Program-made: the position numbers and the translations under genes
DNA from: Nocardiopsis sp. N85
GTDB lineage: Bacteria > Actinomycetota > Actinomycetes > Streptosporangiales > Streptosporangiaceae
Direction of reading: 5' to 3'
Assembly: GCF_028882275.1 (NCBI RefSeq)
Contig: NZ_JARBUT010000003.1
Span: 1-64,000, forward strand
DNA: 64,000 bases
Shown: one piece after another, positions 1 through 8,679 of the stretch
How the letters are laid out: the number at the start of each line of letters is the position of its first letter
How positions within the stretch are numbered: position 1 is the first letter of the stretch
Notes under the pieces: generated by a model
What the model was told of the DNA's origin: nothing
Databases searched by the model: none
Seen by the model: only the letters and a program-made list of their open reading frames with translations

Positions 1-302
1 CCGGGTCTTGCGCCGCGTCGCCAGCGGGCGCGGCGGAGTGGCGGGAATGCCGAGATCGACGGTCGTCACGCTTGATTCACCTCGTCTGCCGCCGGAGGGA
101 GGGGCGGCACTTGGAATTTCGTCCGGTTTCGGAAAGGCGCCCGGCGCGATGCGTGGACGCGGTGCGCGGAGCCGCGACCGGGTTAGACGCCTGTTCGGGG
201 CGGTCGTGCGGGACGTACCGCCGTTCCCGGATCGCGCACCCAGATTACCCGCACCCCGGGGGGTGCCCCGCATCACACGGAGCGCCCCCGCCGGGTGCGC
301 GG
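1..302. other. Gene-free stretch at left edge
   Basis: No convincing coding region on either strand. In many actinobacteria ispG follows dxr-rseP, but no IspG N-terminus is visible here, so it must lie further left or elsewhere. A short GC hairpin (arms 251-257 and 260-266) could help end the rseP transcript, but has no T-run. Confidence 0.4.
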
Positions 303-1664
303 TCAGCCGAACAGACGAACCGGGTTGAACAGGTCGGCGATGAGCAAGAGCACGCTGAACGCCAGGAAACAGGCCACAACGATGTAGGCGACCGGGGTCA
401 GCATGGCCACGTCCACCGGAGCGGGTTCGGGTCTGCGGGTGAGCTTGGCCCAGCCGCGTTTGATCCACTCCCAGAGCGCCCCGGCCATGTGCCCGCCGTC
501 CAGCGGCAGGATCGGCAGCAGGTTGAAGGCGAACAGGAAGAGGTTCACCCCGGCCAGGATCTGGAGCATGATCGAGACGGTGTCGGCGATGGGCAGGCCC
601 TGGGCCATGATCTCGCCGCCGATGCGGGAGATGCCGACGATGCCGACCGGGGAGTCGGCGGTGCGCTCCTCCCCCAGGAACGCGGCGGCGAACACTCCGG
701 GAACCTTCGACGGCAGGGCGATGAGCGCCTCGCCGACGCCGAGCATCATCGCGCCCATCTCCCCCGCCGACTCGGCGAGGGTGAGCGGGGCGCGCTCGGT
801 GGCGAACATGATGCCCAGGAAACCGACCGTCTCCATGCGGTAGACGGGGAAGCCCCGGTCGTCGATGATCTCGTCGCCGTCGGCGTCGGTCTCGTAGATG
901 AAGTCGCCGTCGGCGGTGCGGGCCGGCAGCTCGTTCTCGATGATGACGACGGTGTGGGCGACGCGTTCGCCGTCGCGCTCCACGACGATCTCGGTGGAGC
1001 CGAGCGAGGAGCGGATGAGCTGGTTGGCGTCGTTCCACCCGGGGGTGGGCTCACCGTCGATCTCGACGATGACGTCACCGGGGCGCAGCCCGGCCTCGGC
1101 GGCCGGTGTGGGCGGCAGCCCTTCGCAGGAGTCCACCTCGCTCTCGATCTCGGCCGAGACGACGCACTCGTTGACCACCCCGATCTGGGTGGTCTGCTGG
1201 GGGACTCCGATGCCCATGAAGAGCACACCGAGCAGGATCGCCGCCAGGATCACGTTCATGCCGGGTCCGGCGAACATGACGATGAGGCGCTTCCAGGGGG
1301 CACGCTGGTAGAACTGGCGGTCCCGGTCCTCGGGGGCGAGTTCGACGTAGGAGGCCTCACGGGCGTCCTCGGCCATGGCCCGCCAGCGGGACATCCTGCG
1401 GGTGGAGCCGTCCGCGGACGCACGGGCGGGCGGCATCATCCCGACCATGCGGACGTAGCCGCCCAGGGGGACGGCCTTGAGCCCGTACTCGGTCTCACCG
1501 CGGCGGAAGGACCACAGGGTCTTCCCGAACCCGACCATGTACTCGGTGCACTTGATGCCGAACATCTTGGCGGTGCCGAGGTGACCGAGCTCGTGCCAGG
1601 CGATCGAGAACAGCAGTCCCAGTACGAACAGGACGATCCCGACCACGGTCAGCAGCAGGACCAT
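303..1664 (-). CDS. rseP: RseP/Rip1-type site-2 membrane metalloprotease (M50)
   Basis: Intramembrane zinc protease that cuts membrane-embedded substrates such as anti-sigma factors (family knowledge: RseP, mycobacterial Rip1). Seen: 453 aa; first transmembrane helix at about 2-22 running into the metal motif HELGH at 24-28; a PDZ-like region around residues 180-245; a C-terminal NLLPILPLDGGH segment matching the family's third metal ligand motif; a last membrane helix near the C-terminus. Length fits the family. It lies 21 bp downstream of dxr on the same strand, the common actinobacterial order, so the two are probably co-transcribed. Substrates cannot be told from sequence; an anti-sigma factor is the default expectation. 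Confidence 0.92.
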   Translation of the reverse strand: MVLLLTVVGIVLFVLGLLFSIAWHELGHLGTAKMFGIKCTEYMVGFGKTLWSFRRGETEYGLKAVPLGGYVRMVGMMPPARASADGSTRRMSRWRAMAEDAREASYVELAPEDRDRQFYQRAPWKRLIVMFAGPGMNVILAAILLGVLFMGIGVPQQTTQIGVVNECVVSAEIESEVDSCEGLPPTPAAEAGLRPGDVIVEIDGEPTPGWNDANQLIRSSLGSTEIVVERDGERVAHTVVIIENELPARTADGDFIYETDADGDEIIDDRGFPVYRMETVGFLGIMFATERAPLTLAESAGEMGAMMLGVGEALIALPSKVPGVFAAAFLGEERTADSPVGIVGISRIGGEIMAQGLPIADTVSIMLQILAGVNLFLFAFNLLPILPLDGGHMAGALWEWIKRGWAKLTRRPEPAPVDVAMLTPVAYIVVACFLAFSVLLLIADLFNPVRLFG

Positions 1665-1685
1665 GCATCTCTCCCTACACCGATG

Positions 1686-2933
1686 TCAGGCCCGGCGTGC
1701 GACCAGCTCGCGCGCTCGGGTACGGGCCCAGCCGTCAGCGGCGTACACGTCGTCCAGGGTGAGCCCCCTCGATCCGTGGGACGCCGCACCGGGGTGCTCC
1801 GTTCGCTGATGCTCCGAGACTACCCGCGCCACGGTGTCCAGGATCGCCGGAAACGCGAGGTTCCCCTTGAGGAAGGCGTCGACGGCCTCCTCGTTGGCCG
1901 CGTTGTACACGGCGGGGGCGGTCCCACCCGCCTCGCCGACCTCGCAGGCCAACCGGACGGCCGGGAAGGCCTCGTGGTCCAGTGGCTCGAAGGTCCAGCT
2001 CTGCGCCTTGGTCCAGTCCATGCCGGGGGCCGCGTCGGGGATCCGGTCGGGGGCGCTCATGCCGTAGGCGATGGGGATCATCATGCTGGGCGGGCTGGCC
2101 TTGGCGATGGTGGAACCGTCCACGTACTCGACCATCGAGTGCACGATCGACTGCGGGTGCACGACGACGTCGATGCGGTCGAAGGGGATGTCGAACAGCA
2201 GGTTGGCCTCGATCACCTCCAGGCCCTTGTTGACCAGGGTCGCGGAGTTGACGGTGATGACCGGGCCCATGCTCCAGGTGGGGTGGTCGAGCGCGTCGGC
2301 GGGGGTGACGCGCTCCAGGTCCTCGCGTCGGCGGCCGCGGAAGGGACCGCCGCTGGCGGTGACGACGAGGCGGCGCACCTCGTCTCGACGGGCGACCACG
2401 TGCCCTTGGGCGAGGCTGCGCAGTTCGTCCTCGGGCAGGTGGGGGAAGCACTGGGCGATGGCGAAGTGCTCGGAGTCGACGGGGACGATCTGGCCGGGGC
2501 GGGCCAGGTCGCGGACCAGGGGCCCGCCGATGATGAGGGACTCCTTGTTGGCCAGGGCCAGGGTGGTGCCGGCGCGCAGCGCGGCGAGGGTGGATTCCAG
2601 GCCCAGGGCCCCCGTGATGCCGTTGAGGACGACGTCGCAGGGGTCCGAGGCGAGTTCGGCGACGCCCTCGGGGCCGACCAGCACGGTGGCGTGGGAGTCG
2701 TGTTCGGCCAGGGCACGGCGGAGTTCGGCGGCCTTGGCCGGGTCGGCGACGGCCACTCGTGGGACGTCGAATTCGGTGACCTGCTTGGCGAGCAGGTCCA
2801 ACCGGCCGCCGCCGGCGGCCAGCCCGACGACGCGGAAGCGCTCGGGGTTGCGGTGGACGATGTCCAGGGCCTGGGTTCCGATCGAGCCGGTGGACCCGAG
2901 GAGGATCACGGTTCGCTGCTGTTCTTCTCGCAC
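1686..2933 (-). CDS. dxr: 1-deoxy-D-xylulose 5-phosphate reductoisomerase
   Basis: Second step of the MEP isoprenoid pathway: NADPH-dependent conversion of DXP to 2-C-methyl-D-erythritol 4-phosphate in the cytoplasm. Seen: N-terminal NADPH site ILLGSTGSIGTQ, ANKESLI, metal-site PVDSEH, TASGGPFRG, HPTWSMGPVITVNSATLVNKGLE and HPQSIVHSMVEY, all diagnostic Dxr blocks. The frame is open for 60 more codons upstream, but that part is low-complexity Arg/Pro sequence with no family similarity. The GTG at 2933 places the nucleotide motif about ten residues in and gives a 415-aa protein, near the usual 390-400. Followed by rseP after 21 bp. Confidence 0.96.
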   Translation of the reverse strand: MREEQQRTVILLGSTGSIGTQALDIVHRNPERFRVVGLAAGGGRLDLLAKQVTEFDVPRVAVADPAKAAELRRALAEHDSHATVLVGPEGVAELASDPCDVVLNGITGALGLESTLAALRAGTTLALANKESLIIGGPLVRDLARPGQIVPVDSEHFAIAQCFPHLPEDELRSLAQGHVVARRDEVRRLVVTASGGPFRGRRREDLERVTPADALDHPTWSMGPVITVNSATLVNKGLEVIEANLLFDIPFDRIDVVVHPQSIVHSMVEYVDGSTIAKASPPSMMIPIAYGMSAPDRIPDAAPGMDWTKAQSWTFEPLDHEAFPAVRLACEVGEAGGTAPAVYNAANEEAVDAFLKGNLAFPAILDTVARVVSEHQRTEHPGAASHGSRGLTLDDVYAADGWARTRARELVARRA

Positions 2934-3435
2934 CCGCCCATTCTCGCGCAATCGGCGTGTTCCCGCCGGGGGCTGTGGACGGCCGCGTCCGGGGCGGCGG
3001 ACGGCCGCGCCCGGAAACGACCGGCGGGCACGGTCCGGGGCGGCGAACGGCCCGGGTCGGCGGACGGGAGCCGACCGACGCCGAGGCCGGCGGACGGCCC
3101 CTGGGCGGACCACGACCGGACCGGGGACCAGGGCGGGTGACCGACACCCCGCGACGGGCGGACGTGGGGCGGAGACGGGCGGGACGCGAGATCACGGGTT
3201 CACGGGGGCTTTACAAGAGAGCGCCCCTGACTTAACTTAACTCGTGGGTAAGTTACCTCACAGTCACGTGAGACCCCCATCACCCGATGCCCACCCGGAT
3301 GAGGCCCGCCCCGCCCGGATCCCCCGTTCACCGCCGGATCGACCGAAGCGTCGCCGGCGCCCCACCCCGATGGACTCGACGGCGCGACGACCCATCGGAG
3401 CCTACCCCGCCCCTCCTCCCCGAGGTTCCCGACAC
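2934..3435. other. Divergent intergenic region, dxr / S15-like hydrolase
   Basis: About 500 bp with promoters expected in both directions. Most is GC-rich low-complexity sequence that gives long spurious frames. The only AT-richer part, around 3210-3260, holds an inverted repeat listed separately. Nothing else can be supported. Confidence 0.4.
3233..3255. promoter_or_regulatory. Inverted repeat TAACTTA-N9-TAAGTTA, possible operator
   Basis: Arms 3233-3239 and 3249-3255 are perfect reverse complements with a 9-bp centre, in a short AT-rich island about 180 bp before the hydrolase start. Layout suits a dimeric HTH regulator; which one is unknown. Confidence 0.4.
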
Positions 3436-5088
3436 ATGCGCCCTGTCAGAGAGATCCCCCGTTCCGCTCCCCCCTCCCGGCGTCGAACGGCGCCCTTCCG
3501 GCTGCTCGCGGCTCTGGTGGCGACCGTGCTCGCCGCCGTCCTGCTGACCCCCGCCCCGGCGTCCGCGGCGATCGGCGCCGACATCCGGTACGTGACCATC
3601 ACCAGTCACGACGGCACGACATTGAAGGCCAAGGTCATCACCCCCACCGGGGTCGAGGGCCCGCACCCCCTCCTGGTCATGCCCTCCGCCTGGGCCACCC
3701 CGCACCTGCTCTACGTCGGAGCCGGCGCCCGGCTGGCCCACGAGTCCGGCTACCAGGTCGTCACCTACAGCTCGCGCGGCTTCTGGGACTCCGGCGGCGG
3801 CATCGAGGTCGCCGGCCCACAGGACCGGGCCGACGCGAGCGCGGTGATCGACTGGGCGCTGGAGAACACCGACGCCGACCCCGACCGCATCGGCATGGCG
3901 GGCATCTCCTACGGCGGCGGCATCAGCCTGCTCACCGCCGCCGAGGACGACCGGGTCAAGGCGGTGGCCTCCCTCAGCGGCTGGGCCGACCTGGCCGAGT
4001 CCCTGTACCCCGGCCACACCGTCGACGTGCAGTCCGCCGAGCTGCTGCTGGGCGCGGCCGCCCTGACCGGCCGCAAGGGCGAGACCCTCACCGCCGTGGA
4101 GCGGGCCTACCGGCGCGGGGACATCCAGCCCGCCCTGGACATGGCCCCGGACCGGTCGGCGGCGACCAAGGTGGACCGGATCAACGCCAACGGCACCGCG
4201 GTGATGATGGCCCACGGATGGAACGACGGCATGTTCCCGGTCGGGCACATCACCGACTTCTACGGTGAGCTGACCGGCCCCAAGCGGCTCATGCTCGCTC
4301 CGGGCGACCACGCCACCCAGGAGCTCTTCGGCGCGGCCGGCCTTCCCGACGAGGTCTGGGCGGGGGTCGGCGACTGGTTCGACCACCACCTCAAGGGCGA
4401 GGACAACGGCGTGGACACCGCCGACCCGGTCATGGTCAAGCCCAACAACGGTCGCGGAGCCTGGACCTCGCACCAGGACTGGGAGTCGGTGACGGGCGAC
4501 AGGCGGACCTACCACCTGGGCAGGCCGAGCACCGACTGGCTGCGCTGGCAGAGCAGCGGCGCGATGGGGACCGAGCCCTCCACCGGGTGGAGCTACGGGA
4601 TGCGCACCGGGATCGGGACCACCGCCCAGAGCGGGACCGTGTTGTTGAGCGGTGCCCTCCAGCAGTTCTTCGACGTGCCCACCGGCGTCCTGCTGCCCAC
4701 CATCGACCGCTACCGCGCGGCCGTGTGGACGAGCCCGGCCCATCCGAACGGGGTGCGGGTGGCCGGTACGCCGGAGGCGACCTTCACGTTCACCCCCACG
4801 GCGAAGAAGCAGTCGGTGTACGTGTACCTGTACGCGGTCGACTCCTACGGAAAGGGCGCGCTGCTCTCGCACGCCCCCTACACGCTGCGCGACGCCACCC
4901 CGGGCTCTCCCGTGACCGTGACGACCGAGCTGTGGCCCGTGGTGTGGGACGTGCCGGCCGGGCACCGGCTGGCCGTCGTGGTGGACACCCGGGACCTGCG
5001 CTACGGCAGTGAGAGCACGGTCGGGAACCGGGTGACGGTGACCTCTCCCGAGGCGGAGCCGAGCAGGGTGGTCATCCCGATCGCCTGA
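3436..5088 (+). CDS. Secreted alpha/beta hydrolase, S15 / CocE-like (Xaa-Pro dipeptidyl-peptidase family)
   Basis: Probable exported serine hydrolase acting on a peptide or ester. Start chosen at ATG 3436: GAGG at 3422, then a Sec signal peptide (Arg-rich n-region, Leu/Val-rich core, cleavage near PAPASAA). Codons upstream in the same frame (from 3244) encode Pro/Arg-rich filler. Seen: 550 aa; nucleophile elbow GISYGG with Ser about 158, Asp about 264 in HGWNDG, His about 292 in PGDHA; a C-terminal beta-rich part after residue 340, as expected for the S15 C-terminal jelly-roll. Followed by a hairpin at 5342-5380. Substrate is open; neighbours give no hint beyond a secreted protease downstream. 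Confidence 0.8.
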   Translation: MRPVREIPRSAPPSRRRTAPFRLLAALVATVLAAVLLTPAPASAAIGADIRYVTITSHDGTTLKAKVITPTGVEGPHPLLVMPSAWATPHLLYVGAGARLAHESGYQVVTYSSRGFWDSGGGIEVAGPQDRADASAVIDWALENTDADPDRIGMAGISYGGGISLLTAAEDDRVKAVASLSGWADLAESLYPGHTVDVQSAELLLGAAALTGRKGETLTAVERAYRRGDIQPALDMAPDRSAATKVDRINANGTAVMMAHGWNDGMFPVGHITDFYGELTGPKRLMLAPGDHATQELFGAAGLPDEVWAGVGDWFDHHLKGEDNGVDTADPVMVKPNNGRGAWTSHQDWESVTGDRRTYHLGRPSTDWLRWQSSGAMGTEPSTGWSYGMRTGIGTTAQSGTVLLSGALQQFFDVPTGVLLPTIDRYRAAVWTSPAHPNGVRVAGTPEATFTFTPTAKKQSVYVYLYAVDSYGKGALLSHAPYTLRDATPGSPVTVTTELWPVVWDVPAGHRLAVVVDTRDLRYGSESTVGNRVTVTSPEAEPSRVVIPIA

Positions 5089-5123
5089 CGTTGGCCGCCG
5101 GCCCTCTGGGATCCGATGCCGGT

Positions 5124-5261
5124 TCCGATCGGTCGGGACCGGTGGAACCTTCCGGCGGAGCCGCCGGAGCACGAAGAGGGCACGGACGCGAATCCGATCG
5201 GTCGGAACCGGTGGAGGCTGCCGACGAAGCCCCGGAAGTGCGAAAAGAGCACGGACGGAAG
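5124..5261. repeat. Two tandem imperfect 69-bp repeats
   Basis: Unit 1 is 5124-5192, unit 2 is 5193-5261, immediately adjacent. By hand alignment 53 of 69 positions match (about 77%). Both begin TCCGATCGGTCGG and end near GCACGGACG. The period is a multiple of three, and the + frame beginning at 5116 shows a repeated peptide around PIGRDRW / PIGRNRW, but there is no ribosome-binding site or family match. Confidence 0.75.
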
Positions 5262-5341
5262 CCCGCCGGGAGCCGGTCCGGAACCCGGCGACCGAGACCG
5301 GCGGCGCGCCGCGTCACTCCCGCGACGCGGCGCGATCGCCT

Positions 5342-5380
5342 CGGCCGCCTCCGATGTGAACCCCACGTCGGAGGCGGCCG
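5342..5380. terminator. Strong hairpin in the hydrolase-protease gap
   Basis: Perfect 13-bp arms 5342-5354 and 5368-5380 around a 13-nt loop. It lies between two same-strand secreted-enzyme genes and probably ends the upstream transcript; no clear T-run. Confidence 0.55.
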
Positions 5381-5457
5381 GCCCCGTCTTCCCGAAAAGT
5401 TCTCGACACAAACTCAAAGTAGTCATGAAGTTACCCGGAGTGTGCAAGGATCGGGCC

Positions 5458-6501
5458 ATGAGCTCGTCCACCGCGCACAAACTCCTCGCCCCCCTGGCCG
5501 CGGCCGCCATCGCCCTCGGGGGGCTCGCCGTCCTCGACCGGCTGCCCGAATCAGCCCGGGCCGAGACCGTCCCCGAACGCCTCCACGAGGCGCACGCGGA
5601 GCCGACCGAAACGGACGGGGTCGTCCGGCAGAGCGCCGCGGTCACCGAGGAACAACACCGGGCCGTCCTGTCCTACTGGACCGCCGAGCGCATGGCCGCC
5701 GCCCGGCCCATCACCGACCTGCTCGGGCACCTGACCGACCTCCCGAACGCGGAGGAGGTGCTCCCCGAGATCGGGGCCGAGCACCAGGCGGCACCCCGCG
5801 ACGACAGCACCGGAGCGCGGTGGACCGCCGGCGGCCAGGTCGTGCGCACCACCGGCAAGGTGTTCCTGACCATGGACGGCCGCGACTTCACCTGTTCGGC
5901 GTCGGTGGTGGACTCCACCAACCGCAGCACCGTGGTCACCGCCGGGCACTGCGCCAAGGACGGCAGGGGATCGTGGGCGCGCAACTGGACGTTCGTCCCC
6001 GGAGCCACCGACGGGTCCGCCCCGCACGGCCGCTACACCGCCCGCGACCTGCTGGTGTCCCCCGAGTGGTCCAGGCGGGCCGACGACAGCTACGACTTCG
6101 CGATGGTGGTGCTCAACACCGAGAGCGGCCGGACCGTGCAGGACCGGGTGGGCTCGCAGCGGATCTCCTTCGGCGCCTGGACCGAGGCCGGGGTCCGCGA
6201 GGGGGTGCAGATCTACTCGTTCGGCTACCCGGCGGCCTCCCCGTACGACGGCCGCGAACTGCACTACTGTTCGGGCCGCACCCGCCCGGACACCGGCGGC
6301 ACCACGGCCAACGGGATGGCCTGCCGCATGACCCAGGGGTCCAGCGGCGGTCCGTGGCTGGTCGGCTTCGACTCCACGACCGGCCGGGGCACGGTCGCGT
6401 CGGTGGTGAGCTTCAAGTACGCCAATGACCGCCGGACCCAGTACGGTCCCCGGTTCGGCGCGGAGGCGCGCAACGTCTACGACCGCGCCGCCGAGCTCTA
6501 G
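5458..6501 (+). CDS. Secreted trypsin-like serine protease (S1)
   Basis: Extracellular endopeptidase of the chymotrypsin fold. ATG 5458 has AAGGA seven bases upstream and begins a clear signal peptide ending near the SARAE region; the frame extends further upstream through the tandem repeats but without signals. Seen: 347 aa; a long pro-region of about 100 residues; catalytic His 164 in VVTAGHC, Asp 213 in SYDFAMV, Ser 296 in GSSGGP (family consensus GDSGG, here Ser replaces Asp). Cys pairs around the His and before the Ser suggest disulfides. It resembles streptomycete trypsin-like peptidases. Followed by a perfect 15-bp hairpin. Specificity cannot be fixed from sequence. Confidence 0.85.
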   Translation: MSSSTAHKLLAPLAAAAIALGGLAVLDRLPESARAETVPERLHEAHAEPTETDGVVRQSAAVTEEQHRAVLSYWTAERMAAARPITDLLGHLTDLPNAEEVLPEIGAEHQAAPRDDSTGARWTAGGQVVRTTGKVFLTMDGRDFTCSASVVDSTNRSTVVTAGHCAKDGRGSWARNWTFVPGATDGSAPHGRYTARDLLVSPEWSRRADDSYDFAMVVLNTESGRTVQDRVGSQRISFGAWTEAGVREGVQIYSFGYPAASPYDGRELHYCSGRTRPDTGGTTANGMACRMTQGSSGGPWLVGFDSTTGRGTVASVVSFKYANDRRTQYGPRFGAEARNVYDRAAEL

Positions 6502-6561
6502 CCCGTCGTCCGACCTCGCCCCGGGGCCACGGGCCCTTTTCCCCGTCGCCCCGCACGAGAA

Positions 6562-6598
6562 GGGCGGTGGCGCCCCGTCCCCCGGGGCGCCACCGCCC
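6562..6598. terminator. Hairpin terminator between converging genes
   Basis: Perfect 15-bp arms 6562-6576 and 6584-6598 with a 7-nt loop, 60 bp after the protease stop and 140 bp before the end of the converging aldehyde dehydrogenase; it can serve both strands. Confidence 0.7.
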
Positions 6599-6738
6599 GT
6601 CCCACAGAAGGCCCCCGACGGACGCGCGGCCGACGGCCGCGCCCGCCCCGTCGACCCCCACCGTTCTCGCCGGGCGGCACACGGTCGACGGTCCTCCTCC
6701 CCTTCACCCCGGCCCGGCCTCGCCCCGGACCGGAGCGA

Positions 6739-8163
6739 TCACAGGGTGATGCCGGTGAGCACCATGACCCGCTCGTAGGTCAGGTCGGTCATCGCGGCGC
6801 GTACGCCCTCACGGCCCACGCCCGAACCCTTGACCCCGCCGTAGGGCATCTGGTCGGCGCGGAACGTGGGCACGTCGCCGATGATCACGCCGCCCACCTC
6901 CAGTTCGCGCTGGGCCCGGAACGCGGTGGGCAGGTCGCGGGTGAACACGCCCGCCTGGAGACCGAAGTCGCTGTCGTTGACCGCGGCGAAGGCGGCGTCG
7001 GTGTCGGCGACCCGCTGGATCACCAGCACCGGGCCGAACACCTCCTGACGCACCACCCGGCTGTCGGCGGGGGCGTCGACGATCACCGTCGGGGCCACGG
7101 TGACCCCGTCGCGCGTCCCGCCGGTGAGCACCTCGGCCCCGTCGGCGACGGCCTCCTCCACCCACTCCTGCACGCGGATCGCGGCCGCCTCGTTCACCAG
7201 GGGACCCACGTCGGTGCCCGCGTCGGCGGGGTCGCCGGTGCCCAGCGCCTCCACCTTCTCGACCAGGCGCGCCACGAACTCGTCGTGGACGGCGTCGGTG
7301 ACGACGACCCGCTGCACGCCGATGCACACCTGACCGGCCTGGTTGTTGCCGAACAGGGCGATGCGCCCGGCCGCCCACTCCAGGTCGGCGTCGTCGAGCA
7401 CCACGGCCGCGGCGTTGCCGCCCAGTTCGAGGGTGACGTGCTTGTGCGGGACCCGCTCGCGGATCTCCCAGCCGAACGCGCCGCCGGTGAAGGAGATGAC
7501 CGGGACGCGCTCGTCGTCGATGAGGCGGCCGGCCAGGTCGTTGGGCATCGGCAGCACCGACACCAGACCGGCGGGCAGGTCGGTCTCGGCGATGATCTCG
7601 CCCAGCAGCAGCGCGGTCATCGGCGTGGCCGGGGCCGGCTTGAGGATGATGGGGGCGCCGACCGCGATCGCCGGGGCGATCTTGTGGGCGACCAGGTTCA
7701 GCGGGAAGTTGAACGGGGAGATGCCGAGCACGGGACCGTGCGGGACCCGTCGGATCAGGGCGATCCGACCGGTGGCTCCGGGGTCGGTGTCCAGGCGCTG
7801 GAGCTCACCGCTGTCGCGGCGGGCCTCCTCGGCGGCCCAGCGGAACACGGACACGGCGCGGGCGGCCTCGACACGGGCCCACTTGATGGGTTTGCCGCTC
7901 TCGGCGGTGATCGTCCGCGCGATCTCCTCGGCGCGTTCGCCGATCCGGCGGGAGATGTGGTCGAGGGCGGCGGCCTTGGCGTGCGCGGGCAGGGCGGCGG
8001 CCTCGGCGGCGACCGCGCGGGCCGCGTCGACGGCCTGCTCGACCTGGTCGGCGGAGGGTACGGAGACCCGGCCCGCGACCTCGCCGGTGTAGGGGTTGAC
8101 GACGGTGAGTTCGCTGTCGCCGGTCGCGGCGGTGCCGGCCAGCCAGAACGGGAGCGTGGACAT
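6739..8163 (-). CDS. NAD(P)-dependent aldehyde dehydrogenase
   Basis: Oxidises an aldehyde to its acid with NAD(P)+. Seen: 474 aa from ATG 8163; GISPFNFPLNLVAHK and ILKPAP cofactor segments; SFTGG; ELGGNAA with the general-base Glu; catalytic Cys in NQAGQVCIG; EVFGPVL near the C-terminus. The longer frame upstream is Arg/Pro-rich filler. No good Shine-Dalgarno is visible before 8163, so the message may be leaderless. The C-terminal MPYGGVKGSG and TDLTYERVMVL blocks resemble the lactaldehyde / non-phosphorylating GAPDH side of the family; substrate is open. It stands alone, converging on the protease. Confidence 0.88.
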   Translation of the reverse strand: MSTLPFWLAGTAATGDSELTVVNPYTGEVAGRVSVPSADQVEQAVDAARAVAAEAAALPAHAKAAALDHISRRIGERAEEIARTITAESGKPIKWARVEAARAVSVFRWAAEEARRDSGELQRLDTDPGATGRIALIRRVPHGPVLGISPFNFPLNLVAHKIAPAIAVGAPIILKPAPATPMTALLLGEIIAETDLPAGLVSVLPMPNDLAGRLIDDERVPVISFTGGAFGWEIRERVPHKHVTLELGGNAAAVVLDDADLEWAAGRIALFGNNQAGQVCIGVQRVVVTDAVHDEFVARLVEKVEALGTGDPADAGTDVGPLVNEAAAIRVQEWVEEAVADGAEVLTGGTRDGVTVAPTVIVDAPADSRVVRQEVFGPVLVIQRVADTDAAFAAVNDSDFGLQAGVFTRDLPTAFRAQRELEVGGVIIGDVPTFRADQMPYGGVKGSGVGREGVRAAMTDLTYERVMVLTGITL

Positions 8164-8679
8164 GTGAGGGACGCTAGTGCCCGCACCCCGTGTTCGCCTT
8201 GTCCGTAATTGCCAGGTCGCCGTACCGGATTGGCCGCAATGGAGCATGCCGACGGGGCTCTCCACCATCGGCCGCACGCCCCGCCCCTCCCGTACGGGAG
8301 GCCGTCCCGTGGGAGTCCTCCTCCATCCGGACCGTCCGGCGGGTGACGGGGAGGTACCGTCCGGGTCGGGCCGGATGTCACCCGCCGCCCGCCGGTCCGG
8401 GCCCCCGCCGGCTCGGCCGCGGCACCACCCGACGGCGCCGACCCGGACGCGCCGCGTCCCGCCCGACGCGCGCTCGCGCACACGGGCGGAGGACACCGAG
8501 ATTCCCCGGACGGATGACGGGTACACCCTGGGCAACCTGTCCCCGTGAAGACCACTTTCGGTCGACCGACTGGCGCTGAAGTGTTCCTTCGTACACAGTG
8601 GTGGTGAGGACCCCACCACCGGCGCGTTCGAGCCGGGTCCTCGGGTCCGCCGCCGCCGACGGAAGCCCGGGAGTGCCCA
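8164..8679. other. Divergent intergenic region before the coiled-coil gene
   Basis: About 516 bp of GC-rich sequence between divergent genes. A 10-bp palindrome CGGTCGACCG (8559-8568) lies in its least GC-rich part. I see no further gene or clear promoter. Confidence 0.35.

Noticed and set aside
72..3140. 1022-codon open frame on + strand
   Set aside because: Antisense shadow of rseP and dxr, low-complexity Gly/Asp/Arg composition, no family motifs.
3328..5172. 614-codon open frame on - strand
   Set aside because: Antisense of the secreted hydrolase, Gly/Val/His-rich mirror composition; the + strand has signal peptide and catalytic triad.
5116..5457. N-terminal extension of the trypsin-like protease through the tandem repeats
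   Set aside because: ATG 5458 has a good ribosome site and directly begins a signal peptide; an extra 114 residues would bury it.
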